Shown: positions 1 to 12,256, counted from the first letter of the stretch. The stretch is 64,000 nt of DNA from Xylocopilactobacillus apis (GCF_033095965.1 NZ_AP026801.1:781001-845000), one strand, 5' to 3'. The notes: generated by a model from the letters alone, not told the origin. A program made the numbers and translations.

Positions 1-1302
1 ACCGTTAAAAGAACTGGTCGAATCATGGAAGTGCCAGTTGGTGATGATATGATTGGTCGAGTTGTTGATCCACTGGGTCGTCCAATAGATGGTTTAGGAG
101 AAATACATTCAACTGAAAATCGTCCAATTGAATATAAAGCTCCAGGAGTTATGCAGCGAAAATCAGTTGATGAACCACTGCAGACAGGAATTAAAGCAAT
201 TGATGCTATTGTTCCAATTGGTCGAGGTCAGCGTGAATTGATCATTGGAGATAGAAAAACTGGAAAAACCTCATTAGCAATTGATACTATTTTGAACCAA
301 AAGGGTCAAGATATGATTTGTATTTATGTTGCTATTGGGCAAAAACAATCAACTGTACGTTCTCAAGTTGAAACATTAAGAAAGTATGGAGCACTTGATT
401 ACACGTTTGTTGTTGAAGCTGGACCTTCTGAACCAGCACCACTGCTTTATATTGCACCTTATGCAGGATCAGCAATGGGTGAATATTTTATGTACAAAGG
501 TAAAGACGTCTTGATTGTATTCGATGACTTATCGAAGCAAGCAGTCGCTTACCGTGAAATATCGTTGTTACTTCGTCGTCCGCCAGGACGTGAAGCTTAT
601 CCCGGTGATATTTTCTATACCCACTCACGTTTACTTGAAAGAAGTGCAAAGCTTAGCGATGAACTAGGTGGTGGATCAATGACCGCATTACCAATTATTG
701 AAACTCAGGCAGGAGATATTTCAGCATATATTCCTACTAATGTTATTTCAATTACTGACGGTCAGATCTTCTTACTTAGTGATTTATTCTTTGCTGGAAC
801 TCGACCAGCGGTTGATGCCGGTGCTTCAGTATCTCGTGTTGGTGGAGCCGCTCAGACAAAGGCTATGAAGAAGTTATCAGGTACTTTAAGAATTGATTTA
901 GCCAGTTACCGAGAATTAGAATCATTCTCTCAATTTGGAACAGATCTTGATGCAGCTACACAGTCGAAACTTAATCGTGGACGTCGAACTGTAGAAGTAT
1001 TAAAGCAAAAACTTCACCAAATGTTATCAGTTTCTGACGAAACAGTGATTTTTTATGCTTTAACTAAAGGCTATGTAGATAACGTACCAATTAATGATAT
1101 TACTGCTTATGAAGAAGATTTAATTAAGAAGATGCATGCTCAGTATTCGGACCTTATGAAAGAAATCCAAGAAAAGAAGGATTTACCTGAAGGGGACGGA
1201 TTGGATCAAGCAGTTAAAGAAATCACAGACAGTTTTATCTCTACGTTAAAAAGTAATAATCCGAATGCAGCAGGTAAAATTGCTAATCAGATTTCTAATT
1301 AG
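1..1302 (+). CDS. atpA: ATP synthase F1 subunit alpha (5' end outside window)
   Basis: This is the regulatory and catalytic-interface alpha subunit of the F1 part of the F1Fo ATP synthase, on the cytoplasmic face of the membrane. In lactic acid bacteria the complex mainly pumps protons out at the expense of ATP. The reading frame is open from base 1 (T-V-K-R-T-G...), so the true start and the N-terminal beta-barrel lie upstream; 433 codons plus a stop are visible of the usual ~500 residues. The Walker A motif GDRKTGKTS and the alpha signature [14 protein letters not shown] are both clear. It is followed after 8 bases by atpG, whose ribosome binding site overlaps its end, so this is one operon. 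Identification is certain. Confidence 0.98.
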   Translation, partial: TVKRTGRIMEVPVGDDMIGRVVDPLGRPIDGLGEIHSTENRPIEYKAPGVMQRKSVDEPLQTGIKAIDAIVPIGRGQRELIIGDRKTGKTSLAIDTILNQKGQDMICIYVAIGQKQSTVRSQVETLRKYGALDYTFVVEAGPSEPAPLLYIAPYAGSAMGEYFMYKGKDVLIVFDDLSKQAVAYREISLLLRRPPGREAYPGDIFYTHSRLLERSAKLSDELGGGSMTALPIIETQAGDISAYIPTNVISITDGQIFLLSDLFFAGTRPAVDAGASVSRVGGAAQTKAMKKLSGTLRIDLASYRELESFSQFGTDLDAATQSKLNRGRRTVEVLKQKLHQMLSVSDETVIFYALTKGYVDNVPINDITAYEEDLIKKMHAQYSDLMKEIQEKKDLPEGDGLDQAVKEITDSFISTLKSNNPNAAGKIANQISN

Positions 1303-1310
1303 GTGATGAA

Positions 1311-3811
<2,501 letters not shown>

Positions 3812-3818
3812 GTGAAAT

Positions 3819-4241
3819 ATGAGTGATGATAAAGTATTTCAAGTAAATATCGTAACTCCAGATGGTTTAGTTTATGATCATCGAACCACTTTGGTTGTTG
3901 TTAAAGCGATTGGTGGAGAAATTGGTTTTCAAGCCAAACATGAGCCCGCTTTGGTTTCTTTGCAGATTGCGCCGGTTAAAATTTACCGGACTAATGGACA
4001 AGTACAGTATGTAGCAGTTAATGGTGGCTTTTTAGAAATGGATAACAACGTAGCGACAATTGTTGCCAATACTGCTGAGCGCCCCAGCGATATTGATGTT
4101 GATCGAGCACAGTCTGCTGAAGAGAGAGCTAAAGAAAAGATAGAAAAAGCAAAACGAGAACACGATGAGGCAGAGCTTCGACGTGCAACTGTGGCTTTGA
4201 ATCGAGCAATTAACCGAATTAATACAGTATCTTTAAGATAA
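3819..4241 (+). CDS. atpC: ATP synthase F1 subunit epsilon
   Basis: This is the small inhibitory and coupling subunit that sits at the base of the rotor. The N-terminal beta-sandwich (FQVNIVTPDGLVYDH, then GGEIGFQAKHEPALV) is followed by a two-helix C-terminal domain rich in A, E, K and R (about residues 92-140), which in this family can extend to brake ATP hydrolysis. The length of 140 aa is normal. It is the last gene of the operon: a terminator-like hairpin begins 5 bases after the stop, and the next gene has its own promoter. Confidence 0.97.
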   Translation: MSDDKVFQVNIVTPDGLVYDHRTTLVVVKAIGGEIGFQAKHEPALVSLQIAPVKIYRTNGQVQYVAVNGGFLEMDNNVATIVANTAERPSDIDVDRAQSAEERAKEKIEKAKREHDEAELRRATVALNRAINRINTVSLR

Positions 4242-4245
4242 ATAC

Positions 4246-4290
4246 AATCTTGGATTAAACAAATGAATTGTTTAAATCTGAGATTTTTTA
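4246..4290 (+). terminator. Terminator of the atp operon
   Basis: The arms AATCTTGGATTAAACAA and TTGTTTAAATCTGAGATT pair with a few mismatches around a short loop and run directly into TTTTTTATTTT. This is a rho-independent terminator shape placed right after atpC. Confidence 0.75.
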
Positions 4291-4291
4291 T

Positions 4292-4328
4292 TTTCTTAAA
4301 AAATTTTGTAGCATAAAATTTTAAGAAA
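4292..4328. repeat. AT-rich palindrome between atpC and mreB
   Basis: TTTCTTAAAA at the left pairs with TTTTAAGAAA at the right, with further A/T pairing inside. It lies just after the atp terminator and before the mreB promoter. It could be a back-up terminator or a protein-binding palindrome; nothing in the sequence decides between them. Confidence 0.45.
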
Positions 4329-4369
4329 CAACGAATTATCAATAATTTTTAATTTTTAATGGGATAAAA

Positions 4370-4378
4370 TGTTATAAT
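4370..4378 (+). promoter_or_regulatory. Extended -10 promoter for mreB-yidD-rodA-suf
   Basis: TGTTATAAT is an exact extended -10 element (TGn followed by TATAAT). There is no good -35 at the proper distance, which is usual for the extended type. It lies 47 bases before the mreB start and after the atp terminator. Confidence 0.7.
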
Positions 4379-4425
4379 TAATTTCATTGAGATATTCATA
4401 AATATAATAAATTTGGAGAATACGC

Positions 4426-5415
4426 ATGGCTAAAGAAATTGGCATTGATCTAGGGACCGCCAATGTCCTTATTAATCAAAAAGATAAGGGGATTGTTTTA
4501 AATGAACCATCTGTAGTTGCAGTGGAAACGAAAAGTAATCGGGTAGTTGCTGTTGGTTCAGAAGCTTACCGGATGGTAGGAAGAACCCCCGGAGATATTA
4601 GAGTGATACGCCCACTTAAAGATGGAGTCATTGCTGATTTTGATATTACTGAACAGATGTTGACTTATTTTATCAATAAATTGAATTTGAAAGGTTTTAT
4701 GTCACGCCCAACGATTTTGATTTGCTGTCCAACTAATATTACATCGATTGAACAAAAGGCAATTATTGATGCTGCTGAAAAGGCTGGCGGGAAAAAAGTT
4801 TATCTTGAATTAGAACCCAAAGTAGCTGCAGTTGGAGCAGGTCTTGATATTTATGAACCGAGCGGTAATATGGTAGTTGATATTGGTGGTGGAACGAGTG
4901 ATATTGCTGTTCTTTCAATGGGAGAAGTAGTCACGAGCCGATCTTTGAGACTTGCTGGAGATGCAATGGATACAGAGATTGCTAATTTTGTACGGCAAAA
5001 GCATAACCTTTTGATCGGAGAGAGAACTGCTGAAAAGATTAAAATCGACATTGGCTATGTGTATAAACCCGATCCAGAGGTTTCTGTTGAAGTTAGAGGA
5101 CGTGACATGGTTTCTGGTTTGCCGCGTGAAATCACAATAAGTTCTGTAGAAGTATCAGAGGCATTGCATGATTCGATGTTATCAATTATTGCTGGAGCAA
5201 AGGAAGTTTTAGAAAAAACTCCTCCTGAGCTTTCGGCTGATATTGTAGACCGTGGTGTAATGTTAACAGGGGGCGGAGCTTTATTACGAGGAATCTCTCA
5301 AATGTTTTCAGATAGTTTACAAATTCCAGTTATTGTTGGTGATGAACCTTTATTAGCAGTTGCGCTTGGAACAGGAATTTTACTCGATCATCTTGATAAA
5401 GGATTAAAAATTTAA
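4426..5415 (+). CDS. mreB: Rod-shape actin homologue MreB (canonical copy)
   Basis: This is the bacterial actin that forms membrane-bound filaments directing side-wall peptidoglycan synthesis together with RodA and elongation penicillin-binding proteins. All nucleotide-binding motifs are intact: phosphate-1 IGIDLGTANV at the N-terminus, phosphate-2 DIGGGTSDIAVLS and the adenosine motif MLTGGGALLRG. The length of 329 aa is normal for MreB/Mbl. The ATG has GGAGAA upstream. The position after the atp operon is the one often called mbl or mreB1 in lactobacilli. A second, degenerate paralogue lies at 20234-21220, so this copy is probably the one that binds and hydrolyses ATP. Confidence 0.95.
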   Translation: MAKEIGIDLGTANVLINQKDKGIVLNEPSVVAVETKSNRVVAVGSEAYRMVGRTPGDIRVIRPLKDGVIADFDITEQMLTYFINKLNLKGFMSRPTILICCPTNITSIEQKAIIDAAEKAGGKKVYLELEPKVAAVGAGLDIYEPSGNMVVDIGGGTSDIAVLSMGEVVTSRSLRLAGDAMDTEIANFVRQKHNLLIGERTAEKIKIDIGYVYKPDPEVSVEVRGRDMVSGLPREITISSVEVSEALHDSMLSIIAGAKEVLEKTPPELSADIVDRGVMLTGGGALLRGISQMFSDSLQIPVIVGDEPLLAVALGTGILLDHLDKGLKI

Positions 5416-5417
5416 TT

Positions 5418-5594
5418 TTGCGAACAGATAAAGGAAAAACAAACTTTTTGATAAAAGTTGTGATTTATATTTTGACCTTTATTCTCTTAGTTTTAATTGG
5501 TACCGGCATCGGCTTTATGGTCGGTGGCGGTAATTTTTTTCAAGCGTTTAATTGGTCAACATGGCAGCATTTATTAGATTATTTTAAGAGGTGA
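5418..5594 (+). CDS. epuA: Small membrane protein, EpuA-like (RNA polymerase 'beta' misnomer family)
   Basis: This short reading frame of 58 codons fills the gap between mreB and yidD. The proposed start is TTG, followed by R-T-D-K-G-K-T-N. It then has one hydrophobic helix of about 25 residues ([19 protein letters not shown]), a glycine-rich turn MVGGGN, and a C-terminal [12 protein letters not shown]. That layout, one transmembrane helix then a GGGN turn then a W-x-H-h-h-D end, matches what I recall of the EpuA / DUF small proteins found next to mreB in lactobacilli. Those are often annotated 'DNA-directed RNA polymerase subunit beta', and no polymerase role is supported. The start codon is uncertain: another in-frame TTG lies at 5448. 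It overlaps the yidD ribosome binding site. Confidence 0.7.
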   Translation: MRTDKGKTNFLIKVVIYILTFILLVLIGTGIGFMVGGGNFFQAFNWSTWQHLLDYFKR

Positions 5595-5596
5595 GG

Positions 5597-5854
5597 ATGC
5601 GAATAATTTTAATAGCTTTTGTTAGATTTTATCAAAAATTTATTTCGCCTATTTTTCCTCCGAGTTGTCGATTTTATCCAACTTGTTCAAGTTACATGAT
5701 CGTAGCTTTAAAAAAACATGGTCCAATTTTAGGATTAATTATGGGGGTTGCACGAGTTTTGCGGTGTAATCCATTTAATAGAGGTGGAATTGATCACGTT
5801 CCTGATCATTTTACTATTTTTCGTAATCGTGAAAATGAAAGAGAAGTACGATAA
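5597..5854 (+). CDS. yidD: Membrane protein insertion efficiency factor YidD
   Basis: This is a small amphipathic membrane-associated protein that assists YidC-dependent membrane insertion. The signature is complete: FYQKFISP, then three cysteines in [13 protein letters not shown] and [14 protein letters not shown]. The start is taken as ATG at 5597, giving 85 aa, because AAGAGGTG lies just upstream of it; a GTG two codons earlier has no such site. It overlaps nothing and is followed by rodA after 9 bases, in the mreB-epuA-yidD-rodA order typical of lactobacilli. Confidence 0.93.
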   Translation: MRIILIAFVRFYQKFISPIFPPSCRFYPTCSSYMIVALKKHGPILGLIMGVARVLRCNPFNRGGIDHVPDHFTIFRNRENEREVR

Positions 5855-5863
5855 TCTTATCTT

Positions 5864-7075
5864 ATGAAAAATGAATCGAAGTTAGATAATAAAATAGATT
5901 ATGGCATTTTATTTAGTGTCTTTTTATTAGTTATAATTGGGATGGCTGCCCTTTATGTTTCGTTAATGCATGATCCACTTAATGTTAGCCTTATTAAACC
6001 AATGGTTTCTCAAGGTGTTTGGTATGTATTTGGGGCTGCTTGTATGGTTGCAGTAATGCAGTTAGACTCTGAACAGCTTTGGAGATTAACTCCTTATTTT
6101 TACGCTGCTGGCATTTTTCTTCTAATTTTAGTTTTAGTTTTTTTTGATCGACAAATTGCATTTGATAATGGAGCTAAAAGCTGGTTTCGAATTGGATCAT
6201 TTACTTTTCAGCCTTCAGAAGTTGCAAAACCGGCTTATATTGTCATGTTGGCTCGAATTACAACGCTGCATAATACAAGATATCCAACGCACTCAATTCA
6301 TAGTGACTTTGTTTTAATTTTTGAATTGATAGGTTGGACACTTCCGATTATTGGCCTTATTATGCTGCAGCCGGATTTAGGGACGACTTTAGTATTTGTT
6401 GCAATTTTTTTGGGAATTTTGATTATGTCAGGAATTATGTGGCAGATTTTAGTGCCTTCATTTCTTGCAGTTGGTGGGCTTATAGGCGGCGTTTTAGCTT
6501 TAGTAGTGTTTGATCAAGGCTTTTTAATAAAGCTTGGTTTTAAACCTTATCAGTTTGATCGAATTTTTGATTGGCTCAATCCAACAAGCGGAAGTGTTTC
6601 TTCAAATCAGGTTTTAAGCAGTATTCAGGCAATTGGATCTGGTCAGCTTTGGGGTAAAGGTTTTGGTGTATCTCAAGTTTATGTCCCAGTTAGAGAATCT
6701 GATATGATTTTTTCTGTCATAGGTGAGAATTTTGGCTTTATTGGTTCTTGTGTTCTAATTTTTATTTATTTTGTTCTAATTTATCAAATGTTAAGTACGA
6801 CTTTTGAAACAAAAAATGAGTTTTATGCCTATATTTCGACTGGTGTAATTATGATGATTCTTTTCCACGTATTTGAAAATATTGGGATGTCAATTGGCCT
6901 TTTACCAATGACGGGGGTTCCATTACCTTTTATATCACAAGGGGGGTCTAATCTATTGAGTAATATGATTGGAGTTGGTCTTGTGATGTCGATGAAATTC
7001 CACTATAAAAATTATATGTTTTCTCGTAATAGCGAAACTTTTAGCTCTACCGAAGGTGAGGTTTATATAAAATGA
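5864..7075 (+). CDS. rodA: SEDS peptidoglycan glycosyltransferase RodA
   Basis: This is a polytopic inner-membrane polymerase of lipid II for side-wall growth, working with a class B penicillin-binding protein and MreB. It has about ten predicted membrane segments and the SEDS-family motifs FQPSEVAKPAYIV, LQPDLGTT and a late PLPFISQGGSNLLSNM. The length of 403 aa is typical. The position in the mreB operon favours RodA over FtsW; no separate ftsW is seen in the dcw cluster of this window. Its stop overlaps the start of sufC (ATGA), so translation of sufC is probably coupled to it. Confidence 0.92.
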   Translation: MKNESKLDNKIDYGILFSVFLLVIIGMAALYVSLMHDPLNVSLIKPMVSQGVWYVFGAACMVAVMQLDSEQLWRLTPYFYAAGIFLLILVLVFFDRQIAFDNGAKSWFRIGSFTFQPSEVAKPAYIVMLARITTLHNTRYPTHSIHSDFVLIFELIGWTLPIIGLIMLQPDLGTTLVFVAIFLGILIMSGIMWQILVPSFLAVGGLIGGVLALVVFDQGFLIKLGFKPYQFDRIFDWLNPTSGSVSSNQVLSSIQAIGSGQLWGKGFGVSQVYVPVRESDMIFSVIGENFGFIGSCVLIFIYFVLIYQMLSTTFETKNEFYAYISTGVIMMILFHVFENIGMSIGLLPMTGVPLPFISQGGSNLLSNMIGVGLVMSMKFHYKNYMFSRNSETFSSTEGEVYIK

Positions 7076-7830
7076 CAGTATTAGAAATAAAAGATTTATA
7101 TGTTGAAGTGACTAACGACGAAAATGAAAAAGAAGAGATTCTTAAAGGGGTTAATTTAGTCGTTAAAACTGGTGAGATTCATGCAATTATGGGGCCAAAT
7201 GGCACTGGTAAGTCAACTCTCTCAGAAACGATTATGGGAAATCCTCATTATGAAGTAACTCATGGAGATATCCTTATTGATGGTGAATCAATCTTACCGT
7301 TAACGGTTGATCAGAGAGCTCGAAAAGGGTTGTTTTTGGGAATGCAGTATCCCGCTGAAGTTCCGGGTGTAACTAATACGGAGTTTATTAGAACCGCCAT
7401 GAATGAACGTGATCCAGAACATAAAATTTCAATTAAGGATTTTATAAAAAAATTAGATTACACTATGGATTTACTTCATATTTCAGAAGAATTTGAGGAG
7501 CGAAACTTAAACCAAGGTTATTCAGGCGGTGAAAAGAAAAGAAACGAGATTCTTCAACTAATGATGCTTGAACCAAAGTTTGCGATTCTTGATGAGATTG
7601 ATTCAGGTCTTGATATTGATGCTTTGAAAATTGTTGCTAAGGGTGTTAATTCAATGCGTTCAGATCGATTTGGATCCTTGATTATTACTCATTATCAACG
7701 ATTGCTTGAATATATTAAGCCAGACTTTGTTCACGTTATGATGGGTGGCAAAGTTATTAAAACTGGTTCAGCAGAATTAGCTGCAGAATTAGAACGAGTA
7801 GGATATGATGGCTTTAAAGAGGAACTATAA
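7072..7830 (+). CDS. sufC: Fe-S cluster assembly ATPase SufC
   Basis: This is the soluble ABC-type ATPase of the SUF scaffold complex SufBC2D, which builds Fe-S clusters under iron limitation or oxidative stress. Walker A is GPNGTGKST and the ABC signature is the SufC-typical YSGGEKKRNE, followed by Walker B FAILDEIDSGLD and the switch histidine ITHYQRLL. The length of 252 aa is normal. It begins with ATGA overlapping rodA and ends with taATG overlapping sufD, so the five suf genes are tightly coupled. Confidence 0.97.
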   Translation: MTVLEIKDLYVEVTNDENEKEEILKGVNLVVKTGEIHAIMGPNGTGKSTLSETIMGNPHYEVTHGDILIDGESILPLTVDQRARKGLFLGMQYPAEVPGVTNTEFIRTAMNERDPEHKISIKDFIKKLDYTMDLLHISEEFEERNLNQGYSGGEKKRNEILQLMMLEPKFAILDEIDSGLDIDALKIVAKGVNSMRSDRFGSLIITHYQRLLEYIKPDFVHVMMGGKVIKTGSAELAAELERVGYDGFKEEL

Positions 7831-9059
7831 TGGAAAATGACAGATTAATTCCAAAAGAAATCCTAACTTTACAAAGTGAATTAAATTCTGAAGGCCCAAA
7901 AGATTTACAATTACCATCTTTTGATCAAATTAATGTCAAATCTCTTCAATTAATTAGACCTGACGAAACTTTTAATCAAATGGATTCTGAAGATACTTTT
8001 GAGTTATCCGATAACTTTGCTTTTTCTTTTAAAGGCGGGGAGTTAAACACAATCAAGGTTCCTCAGGAATATTTAGATCAAGGCTTAATAATTACTGATA
8101 TGACGCATGCTTTTAGTGAATATGCAAATATTTTCTCGTCATATTTTTCAAAATTAATCTCTGCTAGAGAAGATTTAATTACTTTTGAGCATTACAGACG
8201 CTTGAGCGGCGGCGTTTTTATTTATGTGCCGGATGAAATGAAAATTAAAGAAACTTTACAAGCATATTTTCACTATTCAACTCATGCAAGTCAGAGCATC
8301 CAAGTAGTTTTAATCGTTGGAAAAAATGCAAAATTATCTATTACTGAGAATCAGATGGCTGAAATGGTAGCTGAGGGAGATTATTCCAACTTTTTTGAAA
8401 TATATCCGCAGGAAGGTTCGGTGTTATCATACGTTGTAAATGATCAATCCAAAACAACCGGACATAATTATTTTTATCGTTATTTTGAGACGAGCGAACG
8501 TGCAACAGTTAATTTAACTTCTGGTGAGTTTACAGAAGGAAACGTGCTAATTAACAATAAGATAAGACTCAAAGGCAATGATTCAACTGGAGAAGTTAAA
8601 ACAGTAGCAATTGCTCAAAATGATCAGTTGTCTGCAATTAATAGTCGAGTTACAAATGTTGGCCTTAGAACAAAAGGTAATATTTTACAGCATGGGGTTA
8701 TTTTAGATCGAGCTAAATTAGTTTTTAACGGTATTGGGCAAATTTTAAAGGGTGCTCGCGGTTCAGATTCACAGCAGGAAAATCGAGTTTTAATGTTGAG
8801 TGAAAAAGCTCGTGGGGATGCAAATCCAATTCTTCTAATCGATGAAAATGATGTAACAGCGGGTCACGCTGCTTCTGTAGGCCGAATTGATGAAGAACAG
8901 TTGTATTATTTAGAGAGCCGTGGTCTTGATGCGGATATGGCTAAAAGGCTAATTATAAAAGGCTTTTTGGAATCAGTAATAACTGTTGTTGAGAGTCAAA
9001 GGACTCAAAAAATGCTCCGTTCTGTGATTGAGAGGAGCTTAAACATTGACAATCAGTAA
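7830..9059 (+). CDS. sufD: Fe-S cluster assembly protein SufD
   Basis: This is a scaffold partner of SufB in the SufBC2D complex. The N-terminal region is variable; the C-terminal beta-helix has the SufBD core (ILQHGVILDRAKLVFNGIG, then DENDVTAGHAASVGRIDEEQ). The motif AGHAASVGRIDEEQLYYLESRG is the shared SufB/SufD C-terminal signature in its SufD version, with histidine. At 409 aa it is of ordinary length. It overlaps sufC by one base and sufS by 14 bases. Confidence 0.95.
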   Translation: MENDRLIPKEILTLQSELNSEGPKDLQLPSFDQINVKSLQLIRPDETFNQMDSEDTFELSDNFAFSFKGGELNTIKVPQEYLDQGLIITDMTHAFSEYANIFSSYFSKLISAREDLITFEHYRRLSGGVFIYVPDEMKIKETLQAYFHYSTHASQSIQVVLIVGKNAKLSITENQMAEMVAEGDYSNFFEIYPQEGSVLSYVVNDQSKTTGHNYFYRYFETSERATVNLTSGEFTEGNVLINNKIRLKGNDSTGEVKTVAIAQNDQLSAINSRVTNVGLRTKGNILQHGVILDRAKLVFNGIGQILKGARGSDSQQENRVLMLSEKARGDANPILLIDENDVTAGHAASVGRIDEEQLYYLESRGLDADMAKRLIIKGFLESVITVVESQRTQKMLRSVIERSLNIDNQ

Positions 9060-10272
9060 TAATATTAGGAAAGACTTTCCTTTTTTTAATCAAAAGGTTA
9101 ATGGAAAAAGGTTAGATTATTTAGACAGTGCTGCTACTTCCCAAAAACCTCAAATTGTCATTGATTCTTTAAATCAGTATTACTCATTTGGCAATGCTAA
9201 TATTCATCGTGGAGTTTACCAAATTGCCGAGCAAGCTACTGAACAATTTGAATCAGTCCGAGATTTAATTAAAGATTTTATTCATGCTGACAGACGTGAA
9301 GAAATAGTTTTTACGAAAGGAGCGACACAAAGTTTAAATTGGGTCGCTTTTGGCTTTTTTAAGCAGTTTTTGAAACCAGGTGATGAAATTCTTATTTCAG
9401 TAATGGAACATCATAGTAATCTAGTTCCTTGGCAGCAGATCGCTAAATTAACAGGAGCCCATCTTAAGTACGTACAATTAAATGACGATGGGGAATTTGA
9501 TCTTGAAGATTTTAAAAATAAATTAAATCATCATGTAAAAGTTGTAGCTGTTGCTCATGTTTCAAACGTCTTAGGATCTTTAAATCCTGTTGAAGAAATT
9601 TGTAGACTTGCTCATGACGCAGGATCTTTAGCAGTGGTTGATGGTGCCCAGGCAGTCGGACATTTACCCGTTAATGTTCATAGCTTAGATTGTGATTTTT
9701 ATGCTTTTTCGGCTCATAAGATGTTTGGGCCAACGGGAGTTGGAGTATTATATGGTAAGTATGATCTATTAAATCAATTAAAACCAGTCGAATATGGGGG
9801 TGAAATGATTGAAGATGTTGATTATCAAAATACAACATTTAAGGACTTGCCGCTGCGTCTTGAAGCAGGGACTCAAAATATTGCCGGGGTAATTGGACTT
9901 GGAGCTGCTGTAAGATATATTGATCAAGTTGGGTTAAAAGAAATTGAAACTCATAACTCCCAACTTTTGGATTCAGCTTTTAACAAATTAAGTAATTTGC
10001 CAGAAATAAAAATATATGGTTCCAAAGGTGCACTTAAACATCATGATATTATTTCTTTTAATTTAAATGGGATTCACCCTCATGACGCAGCTACAGTATT
10101 TGATTCGTTGGGGGTTGAAGTAAGAGCAGGGCATCATTGTGCTCAAGTATTAATGCGTTATTTTAATATTTCGGCATGTTTGAGGATTAGCATTCATGCT
10201 TATAATGATGAAGAAGATATTAATCAGTTAATTACTGCAGTAAAGGAAGTTCAGAGGTTTTTCAAACACTAA
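9046..10272 (+). CDS. sufS: Cysteine desulfurase SufS
   Basis: This PLP enzyme takes sulfur from L-cysteine as an enzyme-bound persulfide and passes it to SufU. The PLP lysine is K225 in SAHKMFGPTGVG, and the persulfide cysteine is C365 in the RAGHHCAQ motif of group II desulfurases. The start is TTG at 9046 with GAGAGGAGC at the right distance. The protein is 408 aa. It sits directly before sufU with a single base between the genes, as expected for the SufS-SufU pair of Firmicutes. A second desulfurase, of group I type, lies at 17086-18231 beside thiI. Confidence 0.96.
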   Translation: MTISNNIRKDFPFFNQKVNGKRLDYLDSAATSQKPQIVIDSLNQYYSFGNANIHRGVYQIAEQATEQFESVRDLIKDFIHADRREEIVFTKGATQSLNWVAFGFFKQFLKPGDEILISVMEHHSNLVPWQQIAKLTGAHLKYVQLNDDGEFDLEDFKNKLNHHVKVVAVAHVSNVLGSLNPVEEICRLAHDAGSLAVVDGAQAVGHLPVNVHSLDCDFYAFSAHKMFGPTGVGVLYGKYDLLNQLKPVEYGGEMIEDVDYQNTTFKDLPLRLEAGTQNIAGVIGLGAAVRYIDQVGLKEIETHNSQLLDSAFNKLSNLPEIKIYGSKGALKHHDIISFNLNGIHPHDAATVFDSLGVEVRAGHHCAQVLMRYFNISACLRISIHAYNDEEDINQLITAVKEVQRFFKH

Positions 10273-10273
10273 A

Positions 10274-10714
10274 ATGGCTAATTTAATGAATCTTTATCGT
10301 GAAATGATTATTGAATATGGGGAGTCTCCTCATAATTTTGGTGAAATAAAAGATCCAACAATTTCAACGGAATTGCATAATCCAACATGTGGAGACGTTC
10401 TAAATTTACAATTAAAAGTTGCTAATGACCAGATTGTCGAAATAAAATTTGATGGCAGTGGTTGCATTATTTCACAAGCCAGTGCTTCAATGATGACGGA
10501 TTTAGTAAAAGGGAAAAGTTTAAAAGAAGCGAAAAATTTAAAAGAAGTTTTTTCTAAAATGATTACTGATCCAGACTTTAAAGACACTGATGTTTTAGAA
10601 GATGCTGAAATTTTACAAGGAGTAAGGCAATTTCCACCAAGGATTAAATGTGCTACATTAGCGTGGAATGCATTGGAAAAGTCAATTATGAAAATGGAGG
10701 ATGATAATGGTTGA
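10274..10714 (+). CDS. sufU: Sulfur acceptor / SufS activator SufU
   Basis: This is a zinc protein that receives persulfide sulfur from SufS in Gram-positive SUF systems. The three cysteine ligands are visible as C39 (NPTCGD), C64 (GSGCIIS) and C126 (RIKCATLAW). The insertion between the second and third cysteines, typical of SufU as opposed to IscU, is present. The length of 146 aa is normal. The gene overlaps the sufB ribosome binding site region and is clearly co-transcribed. Confidence 0.95.
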   Translation: MANLMNLYREMIIEYGESPHNFGEIKDPTISTELHNPTCGDVLNLQLKVANDQIVEIKFDGSGCIISQASASMMTDLVKGKSLKEAKNLKEVFSKMITDPDFKDTDVLEDAEILQGVRQFPPRIKCATLAWNALEKSIMKMEDDNG

Positions 10715-12146
10715 GGCAAAGACAAAAAACACCAAAAATAATGAAGATATTGCTGAAAAAATTCAAATTGATGAAAGTTTTGATTATGGATTTTCTGATG
10801 ACTTTGAACCGGTTTTTTCAACTGGAAGAGGATTAACTGAAGAAATTGTTCGTTCGATCTCAAGAGAGAAAAATGAACCAGAATGGATGCTTGATTATCG
10901 ACTCCATGCATTTAAAGTTTATCAGCAGCTGGAAATGCCTGACTATGGTCCCGATTTAAGTGACTTAGACTTTAAAGATATGCTTTATTATCAAAAAGCA
11001 ACTGATCGTAAATATCGAAAATGGGAAGACGTTCCAGATACCATAAAAGAAACTTTTGAAAAGTTAGGAGTTCCTCAAGCTGAAAGAAAGTTTTTGGCCG
11101 GTTCATCTGCTCAATATGAATCAGAAGTTGTTTATCATAACATGAAAGAACAATTTGATAAGTTAGGAATTGTGTTTACTGATACTGACACAGCTCTGCA
11201 TGAGTATCCCGAAATTTTTAAAAAGTATTTTGGTACATTAGTAAAGCCTAATTTAAATAAATTTACTGCTTTAAATAGTGCAGTATGGTCAGGGGGAACT
11301 TTTATTTATGTACCAAAAGGTGTAAAAGTTGAGACTCCAATTCAATCTTATTTTAGAATAAATGCAGAAAATTCAGGTCAATTTGAACGAACTTTAATTG
11401 TTGTTGATGAAGGGGCATCGGTAAACTATGTAGAAGGGTGTACAGCTCCTAATTATTCCAGTGATAGTCTTCATGCGGCAGTTGTTGAAGTTTTTGTTGA
11501 ACGTGATGCATATTGCCGTTATACCACAATTCAAAATTGGTCTAAAAATGTTTATAGTCTTGAAACAAAAAGAGCTCAAGCAATGGAAAATGCCACAATG
11601 GAATGGGTTGATGGTAATCTTGGGTCTAAAGTAACAATGAAATATCCTGCAGTTTATTTAGACGGTCGCGGAGCAAAAGGGACAATGCTTTCTATTGCTT
11701 TTGCTTCTAAGGATGTTGATCAAGATAACGGTGCAAGAATGATTCATAATGCACCAGATACAACAAGTTCAATAATTTCTAAATCTATTTCAAAAGACGG
11801 AGGTGCGGTTGATTATCGAGGAACAGTTCGCTTTGGTCCCAAATCTGATCGTTCGTTTTGTCATGTAGAATGTGACACGATTATTATGGATGAACAATCA
11901 AGTTCGGATACAATTCCCTATAATGAGATTTTAAATGGTAATGTAACCATGGAACATGAGGCAAAAGTTTCTAAAATTTCTGAGGAACAACTTTACTATT
12001 TAATGAGTCGAGGAATATCCGAAGAAAAGGCGACAGAAATGATAGTCATGGGTTTTGTTGAACCGTTTACCAAAGAATTACCGATGGAATATGCCGTTGA
12101 GTTGAATCGATTAATCGGAATGGAATTTGTCGGAGGAATTGGCTGA
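10707..12146 (+). CDS. sufB: Fe-S cluster assembly protein SufB
   Basis: This is the main scaffold subunit on which Fe-S clusters form before transfer to client enzymes. The protein has the SufB core ([34 protein letters not shown]) and the SufB/D C-terminal signature in [21 protein letters not shown]. The start is placed at ATG 10707 (479 aa): GGAGG ends at 10700, which leaves no spacer for an ATG at 10701 but six bases for 10707. It overlaps the end of sufU and is the last gene of the operon, followed by a terminator. Confidence 0.96.
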   Translation: MVEAKTKNTKNNEDIAEKIQIDESFDYGFSDDFEPVFSTGRGLTEEIVRSISREKNEPEWMLDYRLHAFKVYQQLEMPDYGPDLSDLDFKDMLYYQKATDRKYRKWEDVPDTIKETFEKLGVPQAERKFLAGSSAQYESEVVYHNMKEQFDKLGIVFTDTDTALHEYPEIFKKYFGTLVKPNLNKFTALNSAVWSGGTFIYVPKGVKVETPIQSYFRINAENSGQFERTLIVVDEGASVNYVEGCTAPNYSSDSLHAAVVEVFVERDAYCRYTTIQNWSKNVYSLETKRAQAMENATMEWVDGNLGSKVTMKYPAVYLDGRGAKGTMLSIAFASKDVDQDNGARMIHNAPDTTSSIISKSISKDGGAVDYRGTVRFGPKSDRSFCHVECDTIIMDEQSSSDTIPYNEILNGNVTMEHEAKVSKISEEQLYYLMSRGISEEKATEMIVMGFVEPFTKELPMEYAVELNRLIGMEFVGGIG

Positions 12147-12163
12147 TTTTGTTAGATTTAGAA

Positions 12164-12190
12164 GATATCCCTGAGGGGGTATTTTTTTTA
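12164..12190 (+). terminator. Terminator after sufB
   Basis: GATATCCC, a TGA loop and GGGGGTAT form a compact stem that is followed by eight T bases. It sits 17 bases after the sufB stop and should end the mreB-suf operon. Confidence 0.8.
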
Positions 12191-12247
12191 ATATTTATTA
12201 CAAAAAGAAATATTTTTTAAAAATGTATTTCCCTGGATCAAAATAAA

Positions 12248-12256
12248 TGTTATTAT
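12248..12256 (+). promoter_or_regulatory. Extended -10 promoter of the branched-chain aminotransferase
   Basis: TGTTATTAT matches an extended -10 with one mismatch in the hexamer. It lies 41 bases before the ATG, between the sufB terminator and an AGGAGGG ribosome binding site. No clear -35 is visible. Confidence 0.5.

Noticed and set aside
10330..10911. 193-codon minus-strand open frame over sufU and sufB
   Set aside because: It is the reverse complement of two well-identified genes, with low-complexity content and no ribosome site.
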